Made by a program: the position numbers and the translations under genes. A DNA stretch of 64,000 bases, taken from contig WPIO01000123.1 in assembly GCA_009760855.2 (NCBI GenBank), positions 1,056,001 through 1,120,000 of the forward strand, in the 5' to 3' direction. The notes beneath the pieces are model-generated. The model was not told the origin of the DNA. It ran no database searches and saw only the letters and a program-made list of their open reading frames with translations. How positions within the stretch are numbered: position 1 is the first letter of the stretch; each line of letters begins with the position of its first letter. Shown piece after piece: positions 53,236 to 64,000 of the stretch. The stretch comes from Cristatella mucedo. Taxonomy: Eukaryota > Bryozoa > Phylactolaemata > Cristatellidae.

Positions 53236-53385
53236 TTTATTCGTTTAAAGACGGCCATCTACACATTCAAAGTCTCGTTTCATCTACGGATTCAAAGTCT
53301 TGTAGAGCGTCTAAAAAGAGATTGAGTTCTCCGATGGCGCTTTATCAAGTGCATTATTATTCATATTATTATTATTATTCGAAGG
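53236..53385 (+). mobile_element. Family B 3' tail
   Basis: Short plus-strand tail with hairpin and ATT repeats. From 53386 to 53640 nothing is recognisable apart from a short inverted repeat around 'CCACCTTGCAAGGTGGCACC' near 53571. Confidence 0.75.
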
Positions 53386-53639
53386 AAAGGAAAGTCGGCG
53401 GGCGTTTCATCGCCGGAGTGCAAAGAACCAAAAGCTGCTGCACGCTCAGTAGGACATCGAGTCAGGCTGCGTCAGGGGTGCAACAGGAGCCCAACACCAA
53501 TATCGTACGACACCGAGGCTCGTCGTACTGAAGATAATGTAGAAACGATTCATGCCATCGATGGTCGGGTGCCACCTTGCAAGGTGGCACCCTATTGCCC
53601 CACCAGGCTAAGCTTAGAACCACTGGATTTTTGGAATCT

Positions 53640-53837
53640 AACTAACTATTTATCCATACCTTGTATAAATCTCAAATTCGTTGGAGACTGCCTAGTGTGT
53701 ATGCCCCCATAGCCTACAACTCAGTCCCGACTTGTGTCATGACATCTCCTGACTTGTCCTCATTTAAAAAGAAACTAAAATGCCTCTATTTATCGCAGCA
53801 ATTAGTGGGTGCCTGTGATTCGACCTTTATGGTCTTA
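53640..53837 (+). mobile_element. Family B C-terminal fragment
   Basis: Coding remnant 'VYAPIAYNSVPTCVMTSPDL' of family B without its 3' end. It abuts a minus-strand copy tail to tail. Confidence 0.75.
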
Positions 53838-54715
53838 AAATAATAATAAAAATAATGCACTTGATAAAGCCCCCTCAGAGAACTCAATCTCTTTCTAGGC
53901 GCTTAACATTTGCTGCAAAGAGAAACGCGATTGAATGCAGAGTAATATCATGCTTGATAAACAACATGAATAACATGTTTAGGGGTGACATGCACAGTGT
54001 CAGCATGCAAATGTGGTTAGTGGCAGCAGCATGCACAGTGTCAGCATGAATAAGCACATGAAGGAGGAATCACAGGGACCCACTAAATGCTGTCCTAAAT
54101 AGGTGTATTTTAAGTTCTTTTTAAAAGTGGTCAGGTCAGGGGATGTTCTGACGCAAGCCGGAAGTGAGTTCCAGGCTTTGGGAGCATACGAACTCTCCAA
54201 AGGATTTGAGGTTTGTACGAGGTATTGGTAGACTGTTGGATTCCGAAAAGTGGGTCGTACGATACTTTGCCTGGTGGGGGAGTAGATCTGGGAGATAGGC
54301 TGGAGCCAAAGAATGAAGGTACCTAAAAGTGAGCGATAAAACCTTGAAGTCGATCCGTTGGTTGACTGGTAGCAGTGCAGGTCGGTGAGAAGTAGAGTAA
54401 TGTGGCAACTGCGACGCTCACGACAAACAAGCCTAGCTGCAGAGTTTTGCACCAGCTGTAATCACCTGATCGCATATGCCGGTAGGCCAGCAAGCAGTGA
54501 GTTAAACAAGTCAAGACGGAATGCTACTAATGCATGGACAAACTTTGACGTGGTATCCTTATATAAACAAGCCCAAATTTTAGCAATGTTATGAAGCTGA
54601 AAATAGGCTCATTTGACTGTGGGGGGCTGATGTGGTCATCTAATGAGAGGTCACTTCGGAACGTTACACCTAGATTTCGAGCTGATTCAACTGGAGATAT
54701 GGTGGGAAAGACAAT
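53838..54715 (-). mobile_element. Family B copy, RT thumb to 3' end
   Basis: Minus-strand copy from the segment 'SARNLGVTFRSDLSLDDHI' to the hairpin and ATT tail at 53838. It has several frameshifts, including loss of about 17 bases in the 'GDRAFSSYAP' region near 54195. 54716-55017 is unassigned. Confidence 0.85.
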
Positions 54716-55017
54716 TTTGCTCCGAACCCTATGCCAAACCAGTACTGCACCTGCCGTTGATTCTTGCAGGGGGAGGGTGTGAAGATCGTTCAAGCGTATA
54801 TGTTGCTCTGGCACAGGGGGGAGAGGAGGGTATACCAATACCTTTATCTTGGAGAAGCTTAATGGCAGCATGGGTGTCGAAAATATAACCCATATTGCTG
54901 TTGATTCATTGCAGATTCTTGCAGTCGTAGACGGTCTTTCGGGAATATCCAACTGCCTTGTAGTCGCCAGGGGTCTGCTGCTGCTGCTTGCACAACTGCT
55001 GGGTTGAAAATGCAGGC

Positions 55018-55240
55018 CATACCTTATGCATGCTGACACTGTGCATGCTGCTACTAACCATACATGCATGCTGGCCCGGTGCATGTCACCTATAAACATG
55101 TTATGCTTGTTATTGATTGAGCACGCTACCACTAATCATTTGACCATGTTTCCTTTGCAGCAAATGTAAAGTGACTAGAAAGAGATTGAGTTCTCTGAGG
55201 GCGCTATATCAAATTTAATATAATGATTGATGGTCTTGTG
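55018..55240 (+). mobile_element. Family B 3' tail
   Basis: Plus-strand non-coding 3' end with intact inner hairpin. It ends where the family A copy begins. Confidence 0.8.
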
Positions 55241-55249
55241 TCTGTTTTG

Positions 55250-58075
55250 ATTTAGATTCACGTGTGCCATATTCTTTGGTTGTGGCATTAAAGCCTAGTC
55301 GTGCAGCAAGTTGAGCTGTAGGTCTTGACTTGAATATCACTTTGCTCTTCATCAAAGACAATGCCTCTCACCGTTGTGATGTACCGGCCTCCTTCTGGCT
55401 GTCTAAACTTATTTATAGAGGAGTTTTCAGAGTTCCTCGCTAAAATATTTGTGTGTGACAGGCCGCTACTGATTGTAGGAGACTTCAATATTCACGTTGA
55501 CAACCCTAGCAACAGCCAGGTCCGCTCATTTCTTGACTGTCTGGAGAATCTTGGTTTGGCCCAACACGTTAATCATAGCACCCATATCGGTGGGCACATT
55601 CTAGATCTCGTGATCACTAAGGATGTCCTGCCCACTGACTTTGTGGTGTGCCAACTGACCCTCTCAGATCATTGCTCGGTCTCGTTTACTGTTCCTGCTC
55701 CCTCGTACGTGCAGGGTAATGTCAAATTTGCCAAACGACGTAACTTAAAAAGCATTGACTTGGACAAGTTTTTGAAATCTGTTTGTGATGCAGGCCTTCT
55801 TGATCTGCATTCAGACTCGACCGGCAGCCTCGATACCCTCACTGATGCGATGAACATGACACTCAGGAGCGCTCTTGACAAGCATGCTCCCGTTCGCTCT
55901 ATCCAAGTTCAAAGTCGTCGAGATTGCTTTCAATTTACAAAAAAACTCCTTAAGATGCGCCGTGTTAAGCGCAGGTTGGAACGTCGTTTTAAGAAATCGG
56001 GGTCTGAGGCAGACCAAGTCAATTTTAAAGTTTTCCTTCGAGTTTACAGACGAAAGCTTAAAAAAGCCAGGGCTTCTTTTTTCATTAGAAAACTGAATTC
56101 CTGCCAGTAGGACACTAAACAGGTTTATAAGACAGTAAACCATTTACTGGCCAATGCTGTGAGGTCTGACTCCCCATATATATTAAGGGCTCAGCCGAAA
56201 AGTTTTCAGCCTTCTTTACTGAAAAAATTGTGCACATTCGTGCCTCTATTAAGCTCCCTCCGACCAAAGCAATCGCCGTTCCTCAACCTGTGACCTTTCT
56301 TAAAAGGTTCTCCGAAGTTTCTGCCAGTGATGTGGCTGCCTTAATAAGGTCTAGCAAAAAGAGCTCGTCTCCTGAAGACCCTATACCTTCATCTCTGTGG
56401 TCTTCACTTGCAGACCAACTTAGCACTACCATAACCAAGATTTGTAATGCTTCTTTGGGAAAAGGGGTCGTCCCCAAGTCCTTCAAATCAGCAATCGTTA
56501 GACCTATTCTTAAAAAGCCTGGATTAGACACAGAGGTCCTAGCAAACTATCGTTCAGTTTCCCTTCTCCCGTTCTTATTAAAGATTCTTGAAAAAATTGT
56601 TGCTAAGCAGCTAGTTGAACATATTGAAAATAATGGAATGTCAGAAACATTTCAATCAGGTTTCAAGAGGCAGCACTACACTGAAACTGCTCTCCTCCGT
56701 GTTAACAATGACATTCTACGTGGCAATGACGACAGAAATGTCACTGCCTTAGCTCTGCTAGATCTGTCTGCTGCCTTCGACACCATTGATCACGAAGTTC
56801 CGCTTGAAAGATTGAGAACAACGATCGGTCTGGCAGAAGAAGCACTGGCTTGGTTTAAATCCTACTTGTCTGATCGTGTTCAATCCGTGTCGTGTGGGGG
56901 TCAGGTCTCAGACATGAGAAGGGTCACCTGTGGAGTCCCTCAAGGGTCTGTACTTGGTCCCTGCTGTTCTCCATTTATATGCAACCTCTGGGAAAAGTGA
57001 TTAAGGCCCATGAAATAGGATATCACTTCTATGCTGACGATACTCAGTTGTATTTGTCATTTAAACCATCGGAATCTGCTGCAGCAACTGAGAAACTGAA
57101 TGCTTGCCTTGCCGATATTCGATCCTGGATGTCGGAAAACTTCTTGAAATTAAATGACGATAAAACCGAACTGCTGCTCATAGGACACCCTAAGCGTGTG
57201 GCTGGATTAAAAGGCTTTGCTGTTCTAATAGGTGATGCTATTGTGCGACCTTCACCACATGCTCGAAATCTAGGTGTCGTGTTCGACAGCTGCCTCAATT
57301 TCAAAAGCTTCATTCAGAAGACTGCCTCTACAGCTAGCCATCACATCCGATCCCTATCCAAGATTAGAAGCTGTCTGCCACAGTGGCTTGTAAAAAATGT
57401 AACAAGCTCTTTAGTTCTGTCTCGGCTTGATTATTGTAATTCCCTTTTGGCTGGGCTACCAAAGAAAGCTATTATGCCACTACAGCGGACTATGAATATG
57501 GCTGCAAGGCTGATCTTCAAGTCCCAGCGGTTTGAGCACGTGTCTCCTTTGCTGAAAGAGCTCGAATGGTTGCCGGTTGAGCAAAGGATAAAGAGCAAAG
57601 TTCTTACGCTGACCCACAAGGCCCGCCACGGCTCGGCTCCTTCATACCTAGCTGAACTGCTGAATCAGTTTCAGCCTGTTCGCGCCCTCAGGTCCTGTGT
57701 GGACAATAAAATAGCTGTCCCATTCCTCCACTTAAAGACAGTTGGCGACAGAAGCTTTAGCTCTGCAGGTCCTAGACTGTGGAACTCGCTTCCACTATTC
57801 TTACGCAACGACATCTACTCTGCAACTGCCGACTATGGCACATCTTTTTCAGCGGTCCTGAACTGCTACTTCTATGCTACTCACTACCTCAACTGCTCTC
57901 CTAACTCTGCTATGCTTCCCACTTTCTCTTTGTTGCGTGAGACGAAGTCTGCTGGCTACCGAATGCGTACCGAAAGCCGCTTAGGCTGTGAGTGGGCTAT
58001 ACAAAACTCTCCTGCGTAACACCCACATGGTCTTTATGACTTTGTGAATTTACTGACGGAGATACATTACATTAC
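55250..58075 (+). pseudogene. Family A retrotransposon, longest copy
   Basis: Reference copy of family A, lacking only the first part of the endonuclease. 55361-56107 encodes EEP endonuclease ('LLIVGDFNIHVDNP', 'HILDLVITKD', 'LTLSDHCSVSF') and a basic linker, ending in a TAG. 56230-57000 encodes the first RT blocks ('YRSVSLLPFLLKILEKIV', 'ALLDLSAAFDTIDHEV'), with a frameshift near 56960. 56950-58017 encodes 'FYADDTQLYLSF' (near 57030), thumb and C-terminus. The 3' stem and ACATT tail end at about 58075. CR1/L2-type elements copy themselves by target-primed reverse transcription. Only one stop and one frameshift disable it, so it is fairly young. Confidence 0.9.
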
Positions 58076-58280
58076 ATAGGATTTCAGGCGAACAGTTGGG
58101 TGGCGCTCTAGATGACGAACTGTGAGTTTAGTGTTATACCTGACTGGTATTGGAAGCAATGGATAAGAACTTTTATTAAGCTCCGAGCCCAATTTATTGC
58201 TGCCCTGTTTTTATTATGCTCTCAGACTGACAAGTGCTAGTACTTTATCGACCAATTCTTATCACTAGTCAAGGCTTAAG

Positions 58281-58436
58281 CTTGCTAGCTATCGGTATTT
58301 GTCATACATTGGCACTGACTAGCTCCATTGCAAGGGTCACCCGTTTAGGGTCTTCTGACATTAGGGCAGAAGCAGCAGCAGTGTTTTTGCAACAGTCAAG
58401 TGCTCGTGTAGTTTTTGATACTGCAATCGCCCTCGG
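58281..58436 (+). other. Unassigned open stretch, weak exon candidate
   Basis: A frame without similarity to the retrotransposons ('LLAIGICHTLALTSSIARV', then 'AEAAAVFLQQSSARVVFDTA') runs between a weak acceptor (CTTAAG|C) and a weak donor (CTCGG|GTTATC). These would give phase 2 at both ends and so fit between exon 3 and the exon at 58786. The splice sites are poor, and I would not rely on it. Confidence 0.2.
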
Positions 58437-58554
58437 GTTATCTCCTGGTATCTCAAGGCAACAGAATAATTACTATGGTTGTAGGCAAAATGGCGGCACT
58501 CAATAGCTGGACACAGGCAGGTGGCAGTAAGGTGATGGCAGTCATCAGGAACTT

Positions 58555-58770
58555 GGTGCATGCTGCCACTAACCAAATTTGCATGCTGACCCGGTGCATG
58601 TCACCCCTAACCATATTATTTATTTTGTTTGTTTTTCAAGCGAGGTTTTACTTACTATTCAATTGCATATCACTTTGCAGCAAATGTAAAGCACCTAGAA
58701 AGAGATTAATTTCTCTGAGGGTGCTTTATCAAGTGCAATATTATTATTATTATTGTTATTGTTGTAACTT
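58555..58770 (+). mobile_element. Family B 3' tail
   Basis: Non-coding 3' end with hairpin and ATT/GTT tail, ending 16 bases before the acceptor of the terminal exon. Confidence 0.85.
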
Positions 58771-58785
58771 TCCTTCGGTATTCAG

Positions 58786-58974
58786 CAGGAGGAAGCCGGC
58801 ATCTATCGCTCGTGAGACCACGCCTGAAGCTGGCAGCAGTGTGCCAGGTTCTTTCGCCGGGAAGATGATGACCTATATTCAGAACATAACCTCGTCGATC
58901 GGTCGTGAGACTTTAGTGGCTGTTGTGCCACTAATAATCGCTGGCATGGTATGGGGCCTGTCATCAGGGCACTG
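58786..58974 (+). CDS. Host terminal exon: C-terminal membrane anchor
   Basis: Acceptor TCCTTCGGTATTCAG|C opens a frame that runs 62 codons to the TGA at 58972-58974. It enters in phase 2, matching the exit of exon 3 at 24267; a second CAG three bases later keeps that phase. The product is 'ASIARETTPEAGSSVPGSF', then 'MTYIQNITSSIGRE', then the hydrophobic 'LVAVVPLIIAGMVWGL' and four polar residues. A single membrane segment at the extreme C-terminus is the signature of a tail-anchored protein (mitochondrial or ER outer face). Joining it to the CARD-like exons would give a MAVS-like layout. The exon itself is well supported; the link over 34.5 kb is inference. Confidence 0.55.
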
Positions 58975-59480
58975 ACATCAGCATTCAGTCGGAAACAAGG
59001 TTCCGTTTCAGGTGCGACTACAAATACTATGTCTAACTCACGTAAGCATGCTGCAGAACAACAACGTGACCACATATCCGGAAGCAGAGACTCGACACCA
59101 CAAGCGGAGCAAGAGAACTGCTAGATTAGCTACCTAAAGTTGTAATCTCACTTTCGTGCCACTTGCACTAATGCCCATGGGCCACAAGCACAGCACAAGT
59201 CTAAGTCTACGTGTCATTCCCCAAGTTACTGAAAATATGTTACTGAAACCCCGGTGCAGCATCACTAAAGCAGCTCTTTCATTTTAGTAGCTACCTGGAG
59301 TTATGCAGTAGCCTACCGTCAGCTGTTCTGTGTGCTCGCCAAGCGCCTCAATCTACTCCCTGCGTCTCTTTCGGTTTGCAAGGGCCAGTGCTAATGTAAT
59401 CTAGTACCACTGCTGAATACCGAAGAAAAGTTCCTCGTGACTCCCATCACCTTACTGACACCTACACTGCTCGTCTCTGC
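58975..59480. other. Possible 3' UTR and intergenic sequence
   Basis: No coding. No clear AATAAA was found close behind the stop. This stretch carries no recognisable repeat, which fits a 3' UTR. Confidence 0.35.
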
Positions 59481-61177
59481 GGTGGTTCAGGTCCTCTCTC
59501 AGTGGGAGAGTCCAGAGTATTGACGTGAATGGACAAAGATCAGCTGAGGTACCTCTGAAATGTGGAGTACTTCAGGGCTCCATGCTAGGTCCGGTTCTTT
59601 TCACGGTTTATACTCCCCCTCTTGCTGATGTGATTGCCAAGCACAATCTAGGCTTTCCCTTCTATGCTGATGACACTAAGTTGTACCTTTGCTTTGATCC
59701 CTCCCAGCCTTCGAGCACCACAACTTCTCTCAACTCACTTGGTGCATGCATTGATGGCATCCCCACATTAATGGCAGCAAATTTTCTAATACTAAACGAT
59801 GATAAAACTAACTTACTAGTTATGGGAAAACCCCGCGTGATTCAGAAATTGGAAAAGCTGACGCTCAAAATTGGCTGTGCCAGCATATCTCCAGTTGAAT
59901 CAGCTCATAATCTAGGTGTGATATTCCAAAGAGACCTCTCGTTAGACGACCACAGCAGCTCCACAGTCATATCTACCGATTTTCAGCTTCATAACATTGC
60001 TAAAATTCGGGCTTGTTTAGATTAGGATAAAAAGTCCAAGTCTGTCCATGCATTCGTAATATCCAGTCTCGACTTCTGCAACTCACTGCTTGCTGGCCTA
60101 CCAGCATATGCGATCAGGCAATTGCTGCTGGTTCAAAACTCCGCAGCTAGGGTTGTCCGCCGTGAAGTCGTAGTTGCCACATTACTCCACTTCTCGCCAA
60201 CCTGTACTGGTTACCAGTCCGGCAACAGACTGACTTCAAGGTTTTTTTGCTCACTTTTAGGTCCCTTCATTCTTTGACTCCAGCCTCTCTCCCAGATCTA
60301 CTCCCCCATCAGGCCAAGCATCATACCTCCCGCTTTTCGGAATCCGACAATCTACAAATACCTCGTACCAACCTCAAATCCTTCGGATACTGTGCATTTA
60401 GTTCGTATGCTCGAAAAGCCTGGAACTCCCCACCCCCACCCCGACCTGCGTCAGAACCTCCCCTGACCTGACCACATTTCAAAAGAACTTAAAAAACATA
60501 CCTATTTAGGACAGCATTTAGTGGGTCCCTGTGATTCGTCCTTGATGTGCTTATGTGTGCTGACAGTGTGCATGCTGCCACTAACCAAATTTGCATGCTG
60601 AGCCTGTGCATTGTTGGCTGAATCCGCTTCACAGCCATTGTTCCGGATGATATAACCTTGACCTGCAGTGCATCACTGACTGAGTCAGAAGACCGGCTAT
60701 TCTTGGAGCTGCAGACTACAGATGATTGGCTGTACCTAGGCCAATAGACCCCTGCCAAGGCCACACCAGCTACAGCTGATCAAAACTGATCGGAGCATGA
60801 TCAGGAAGAAAAGCCAGATTAATATGCGTGATGGCTTGCTCAGCCAATAGTATTCATTTAGGACTAGTATATATTGGACCCACTTGTTGTTTGTTCTTTG
60901 TCCGTATTTGAATACGGTCCACGTTCTGTTTGTCGGCTGCGTTAATAAATCATAGTAATTTTCTCAACCATTGACTGGTGAATGGCTTCACGTCAGCACT
61001 GCGTCTCACATGCATGTCACCCATGACCACGTTATTTATGTTGTGTTTATTTATCAAGCATGATTTTACTCACTATTCAATTGCATTTCCCTTTGCACCA
61101 AATGTCAATCGCCTAGAGAAAGATTGAGTTCTCTGAGGGTGCTTTATCAAGTGCTTTAGTATTATTATTATTAGTCG
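59481..61177 (+). pseudogene. Family B copy split by a solo LTR
   Basis: Starts in the RT palm ('CGVLQGSMLGPVLF'), with catalytic 'FYADDTKLYLC' near 59670 and an open frame of 166 codons to a TAG near 60025. It then continues with frameshifts through 'LLPHQAKHHTSRFSES' and 'AWNSPPPPRP'. The non-coding 3' end is interrupted at 60612-61010 by an LTR and resumes to an ATT tail near 61177. Confidence 0.85.
60612..61010. mobile_element. Solo LTR, 399 bp, 5-bp TSD
   Basis: Starts TGTTGGCTG and ends GTCTCACA, flanked by TGCAT on both sides (60607-60611, 61011-61015). The flanking family B sequence is otherwise continuous. A TATATATTGG box near 60867 and an AATAAA near 60945 are in LTR-typical positions for plus-strand reading. 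It is unrelated to the LTRs at 26505 and to the candidate at 1657. Confidence 0.85.
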
Positions 61178-61533
61178 GAGGAAGGCTGTCAAGTTTAACT
61201 CAGTACAGCAGCCATCAATGACAGCAGAGCTGCAGCAAAGCGCTCCTTTTGTTTACTGCTGCTTTTTCGCCCACGCTTTGGTTGTTGTCAGCATTGTATG
61301 ATGCCAGAAATGATCTAGGCGATATCTGAGAAACGTCAGAGTCGGAGGCCAAAAAGGTTCCGCCACCCAGACACTGGCTAGTATGATGTTTTGTACTGTT
61401 ACTGCATAAACCTTGATTACGAACAAGGAGCTTGGCCATCAGAGAAAAATTCAGAGCATCTAGTGAAACAGCCACGATAAACCAAGGCATTGGATCCGTG
61501 CTTTTATGATTGCGAATAAATGAGATTATTCTA
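61178..61533. other. Unassigned stretch
   Basis: No gene. The minus-strand frame of 114 codons over 61559-61215 begins in the ATT repeat of the neighbouring element and has no recognisable features. Confidence 0.3.
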
Positions 61534-62537
61534 TAATAATAATAATAATAATATTGCACTTGATAAAGCGCCCTCAGAGAACTTAATCTCTTTCTAGGTG
61601 CTTTACATTTGCTGCAAAGTGATACGCAATGGAATAGTAAGTAAAATCATGCTTGAAAAACAAACGGTTAGGGGTGACATGCACAGGGTCAGCATGCAAA
61701 TGTGGTTAGTGGCAGCATGCACAGTGTCAGCATGCATAAGCACAACAAAGACGAATCACAGGGACCCACTAAATGCTGTCCTAAATAGGTGTGTTTTTAA
61801 GTTTCTTTTAAATGTGGTCAGGTCAGGGGATGTTCTGATGCAGGTCGGGAGGGAGTTCCAGGCTTTGGGAGCATACGAGCTAAATGCACGGTCTCCAAAG
61901 GATTTAAGGTTTGTACGAGGTATTTCTAGACTGTTGGATTCCGAAAAGCGAGTGGTACGATGCTTTGCCTGATGGGGTAGTATATCTGAAAGATAGGCTG
62001 GAGCCATAGAATGAAGAGACCTAAAAGTGAGGGACATAACCTTGAAGTCAATCCGTTGCTTGACTGGTAACCAGTGCAGGTCGGCGAGAAGTGGAGTAAT
62101 GTGGCTACTGCGACGCTCACGACCGACAAGCCTAGCTGCAGAGTTTTGCACCAGCTGCAATCGCCTGATCACACATGCTGGTAGGCCAGTAAGCAGTGAG
62201 TTGCAGAAGTCAAGACGAGATGTCACGAATGCATGGACCAACTTGGACGTGGTATCCTTATCTAAACAAGCCCTAATTTTAGCAATGTTATGAAGCTGAA
62301 AATAGGCTGATTTGACTGTGGAGCTGATGTGGTCGTCTAACGAGAGGTCGCTTTGGAATATGACACATAGATTTCGAGCTGATTCAACTGGAGATATGCT
62401 GGCAGAGCCAATTTTGAAAGTCATCCTTTCCAATTTCTGAATCACACTAGGTTTGCCCATAACTAGTAAGTTAGTTTTATCATCGTTTAGTTTTAGAAAA
62501 TTTGCTGCCATCCATGATCGGATGTCATCAATGCATG
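61534..62537 (-). mobile_element. Family B copy with open C-terminal frame
   Basis: Minus strand, from 'MAANFLKLNDDKTNLLVMG' (62511) to the stop at 61756: 251 codons without a break. These cover the RT thumb and the C-terminal domain with 'YFQLHNIAKIRACLDKDTTS', 'NSAARLVGRERRSSHITPLL' and 'FSSYAPKAWNSLP'. The non-coding 3' end with perfect hairpin and ATT tail follows. It is the best-preserved family B end here and therefore probably the youngest. 5'-truncated, so not mobile. Confidence 0.9.
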
Positions 62538-62729
62538 ACTTATTACCTGGCCAACATACAAGGTACTGGTTTATATTCCATCTGGATCATATTGACTAAT
62601 TTTAGACATTTGAAATTTTATTTCTTGACTGGTTTGATTTTTCAGCTGTGATATTTAATGAGCACATACCGAACTGATAGCTTGGTAGAGCAGCCAGATT
62701 ATGACTGCCAGAATATTCTGTGTGATAAC

Positions 62730-63290
62730 TGCCATTAGCATAGGTAATTGAGTCTGGGTATTAAGAACGTCTGCAAGGCGGCGAGCTTCTGCAAGGGGAG
62801 ACGTGTGCAGCACATTGATGTATCTCAAGAGTGTCAGCATGCTGTTTTGCCTTCGGGCAGGCTGCGAATGTCATGTGATGCAGGTGCTGCTTATCTTCGT
62901 GAGGTGCTTGTGGAGCTGGCCGATGGAGCGGAATTTCTAGGGTCTGAAGTTGGCCAGTGTTTAGGGCCAATAATGTTGGTGGCCTCCTCTGCTGCTGAGA
63001 TGCGATCTTCTCAAGTCATGCATCCAGAAGCCTGAAGCCTTGCATGCCAGGATTGATGTCACGATCGCTTCCATGGCCACTTCAAACAGAATAGGTAGCA
63101 ACAGAGGATCACCTGCTGTGCATAAAACAGCGTGAGGTCTTGGTCGCTCACGTGCAGCACCACCGATGCATCTGTGTATAGGCACTCCAAAAACCTACAA
63201 AAGACGAGGCTCACCGTGATGCTGAGCAGTGCCTGCATGAGTGGGAGTGCAGGATGCTTCCAAATGCATTCTTTAGGTCCAGGCATATAG
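62730..63290 (-). pseudogene. RT relic of a different non-LTR clade
   Basis: The minus strand reads 'LDLKNAFGSI' (RT motif A, near 63270) and, in shifted frames, 'VFCRFLECLYTDASVVLHV' and 'AGDPLLLPILFEVAMEAIV' (motif B). The 'DLKNAFGS' and 'GDPL-x-P-x-LF' signatures are those of R2/CRE-like or related lineages, not of families A and B. The remaining minus frame to 62761 is 'PRPAPQAP'-type and unassigned. Heavily decayed. Confidence 0.6.
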
Positions 63291-63362
63291 GGAGAGGCCG
63301 TCGCATGACCGTTTGTCGATGGTAGTGCTAACGGCTGCTTCGATCACGAAAAAAAACCACTA

Positions 63363-63953
63363 GTCTACAGGAACTCCACTTCTCGCCGACTTGCACTGGT
63401 TACCAGTGAAGCACCGGATTGACTTCAAGGTTATGTCCCTCACTTTTAGGTCTCTTCAATCTATGGCTCCAGCCTATCTTTCAGATATACTACCCCATCA
63501 GGCCAAACATCGTACCACTCGCTTTTCGGAATCCAACAGTCTAGAAATACCTCGTACAAACCTAAAATCCTTTGGAGACCGTGCATTTAGCTCGTATGCT
63601 CCCAAAGCCTGGAACTCCCTCCCGACCTGCATCAGAACATCCCCTGACCTGACCACATTTAAAAGAAACTTAAAAACACACCTATTTAGGACAGCATTTA
63701 GTGGGTCCCTGTGATTCGTCTTTGTTGTGCTTATGCGTGCTGACACTGTGCATGCTGTCACTAACCACATTTGCATGCTGACCCTGTGCATGTCACCCCT
63801 AACCATATTATTCATTTTGTTTGTTTTTCAAGCATGATTTTACTTACTATTCTATTGCGTATCACTTTGCAGCAAATGTAAAGCACCTAAAAAGAGATTG
63901 AGTTCTCTGAGGGCGCTTTATCAAGTGCAATATTATTATTATTATTATTATAT
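63363..63953 (+). mobile_element. Family B 3' end copy, young
   Basis: Plus strand, starting at 'LHWLPVKHRIDFKVMSLTF'. The frame is open for 107 codons to the TGA near 63712, then the full non-coding 3' end with hairpin and eight ATT-type units. It is very similar to the copy at 61534-62537 in opposite orientation, so the two form an inverted pair 0.8 kb apart. Confidence 0.9.
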
Positions 63954-64000
63954 TCCAGAAGTAGCTTACATCCATTTTCAAAAAAATCTTTGGCAGCATA

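Noticed and set aside
54527-55132. 201-codon minus-strand ORF as a gene
   Set aside because: It is a chance fusion of unassigned sequence with a frame of a family B copy ('SARNLGVTFRSDLSLDDHI').

Overview
The window looks like a heavily transposon-invaded intron-rich stretch of an animal nuclear genome. The signs are spliced exons with GT-AG borders, many 5'-truncated CR1/L2-like non-LTR retrotransposons, Ty3-type LTR elements, tRNA-derived SINEs, microsatellites, and a large decayed Polinton/Maverick (adintovirus-like) block. An early-branching animal such as a sponge or cnidarian is my guess; the sequence alone does not settle it. No rRNA, true tRNA or CRISPR was seen.

Layout. 1-1130: end of a family A retrotransposon, then the C-terminal part of a Polinton-type integrase and a small convergent gene. 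1390-3225: a coding-looking exon and a 60-bp minisatellite split by a 1.29-kb solo-LTR candidate. 3553-3987: an intact AT-rich ORF. 4000-26232: mostly non-coding DNA filled with copies of two non-LTR families, A (tail ACATT repeats) and B (hairpin 3' end, tail ATT repeats), three SINEs, and three spliced host-like exons at 12321-12824, 19550-19716 and 24098-24267. 26505-31571: a complete-outline Ty3-like LTR element with a 5-bp target duplication and a nested family B copy. 31780-35880: family B. 36519-51010: the Polinton block. 51071-63960: a MITE, a gag remnant, the longest family A copy, a terminal exon with a C-terminal membrane anchor (58786-58974), further family B copies, a second solo LTR and an RT relic of another clade.

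Polinton block. Minus strand: a jelly-roll/penton candidate, an unknown coiled-coil gene, the packaging ATPase, a PLA2-domain minor virion protein, a hydrophobic protein, several small ORFs and protein-primed DNA polymerase B. Plus strand: a zinc-ribbon protein, an adenain-like protease, an HNH-AP2 endonuclease and three tandem fibre-like proteins. Many genes are broken by stops and frameshifts; the ATPase, endonuclease, first fibre gene and several small ORFs are open. Most starts are abutted by the same short box (TATAGAAATG-like). No major capsid gene was recognised.

Host gene. The four exons have matching splice phases (1/1, 0/0, 2/2) across introns of about 7, 4 and 35 kb. They would encode a TRADD-N-like module, a CARD-like death fold and a C-terminal membrane anchor. 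This suggests a candidate tail-anchored innate-immunity adaptor whose largest intron has been the landing site for most of the mobile DNA.
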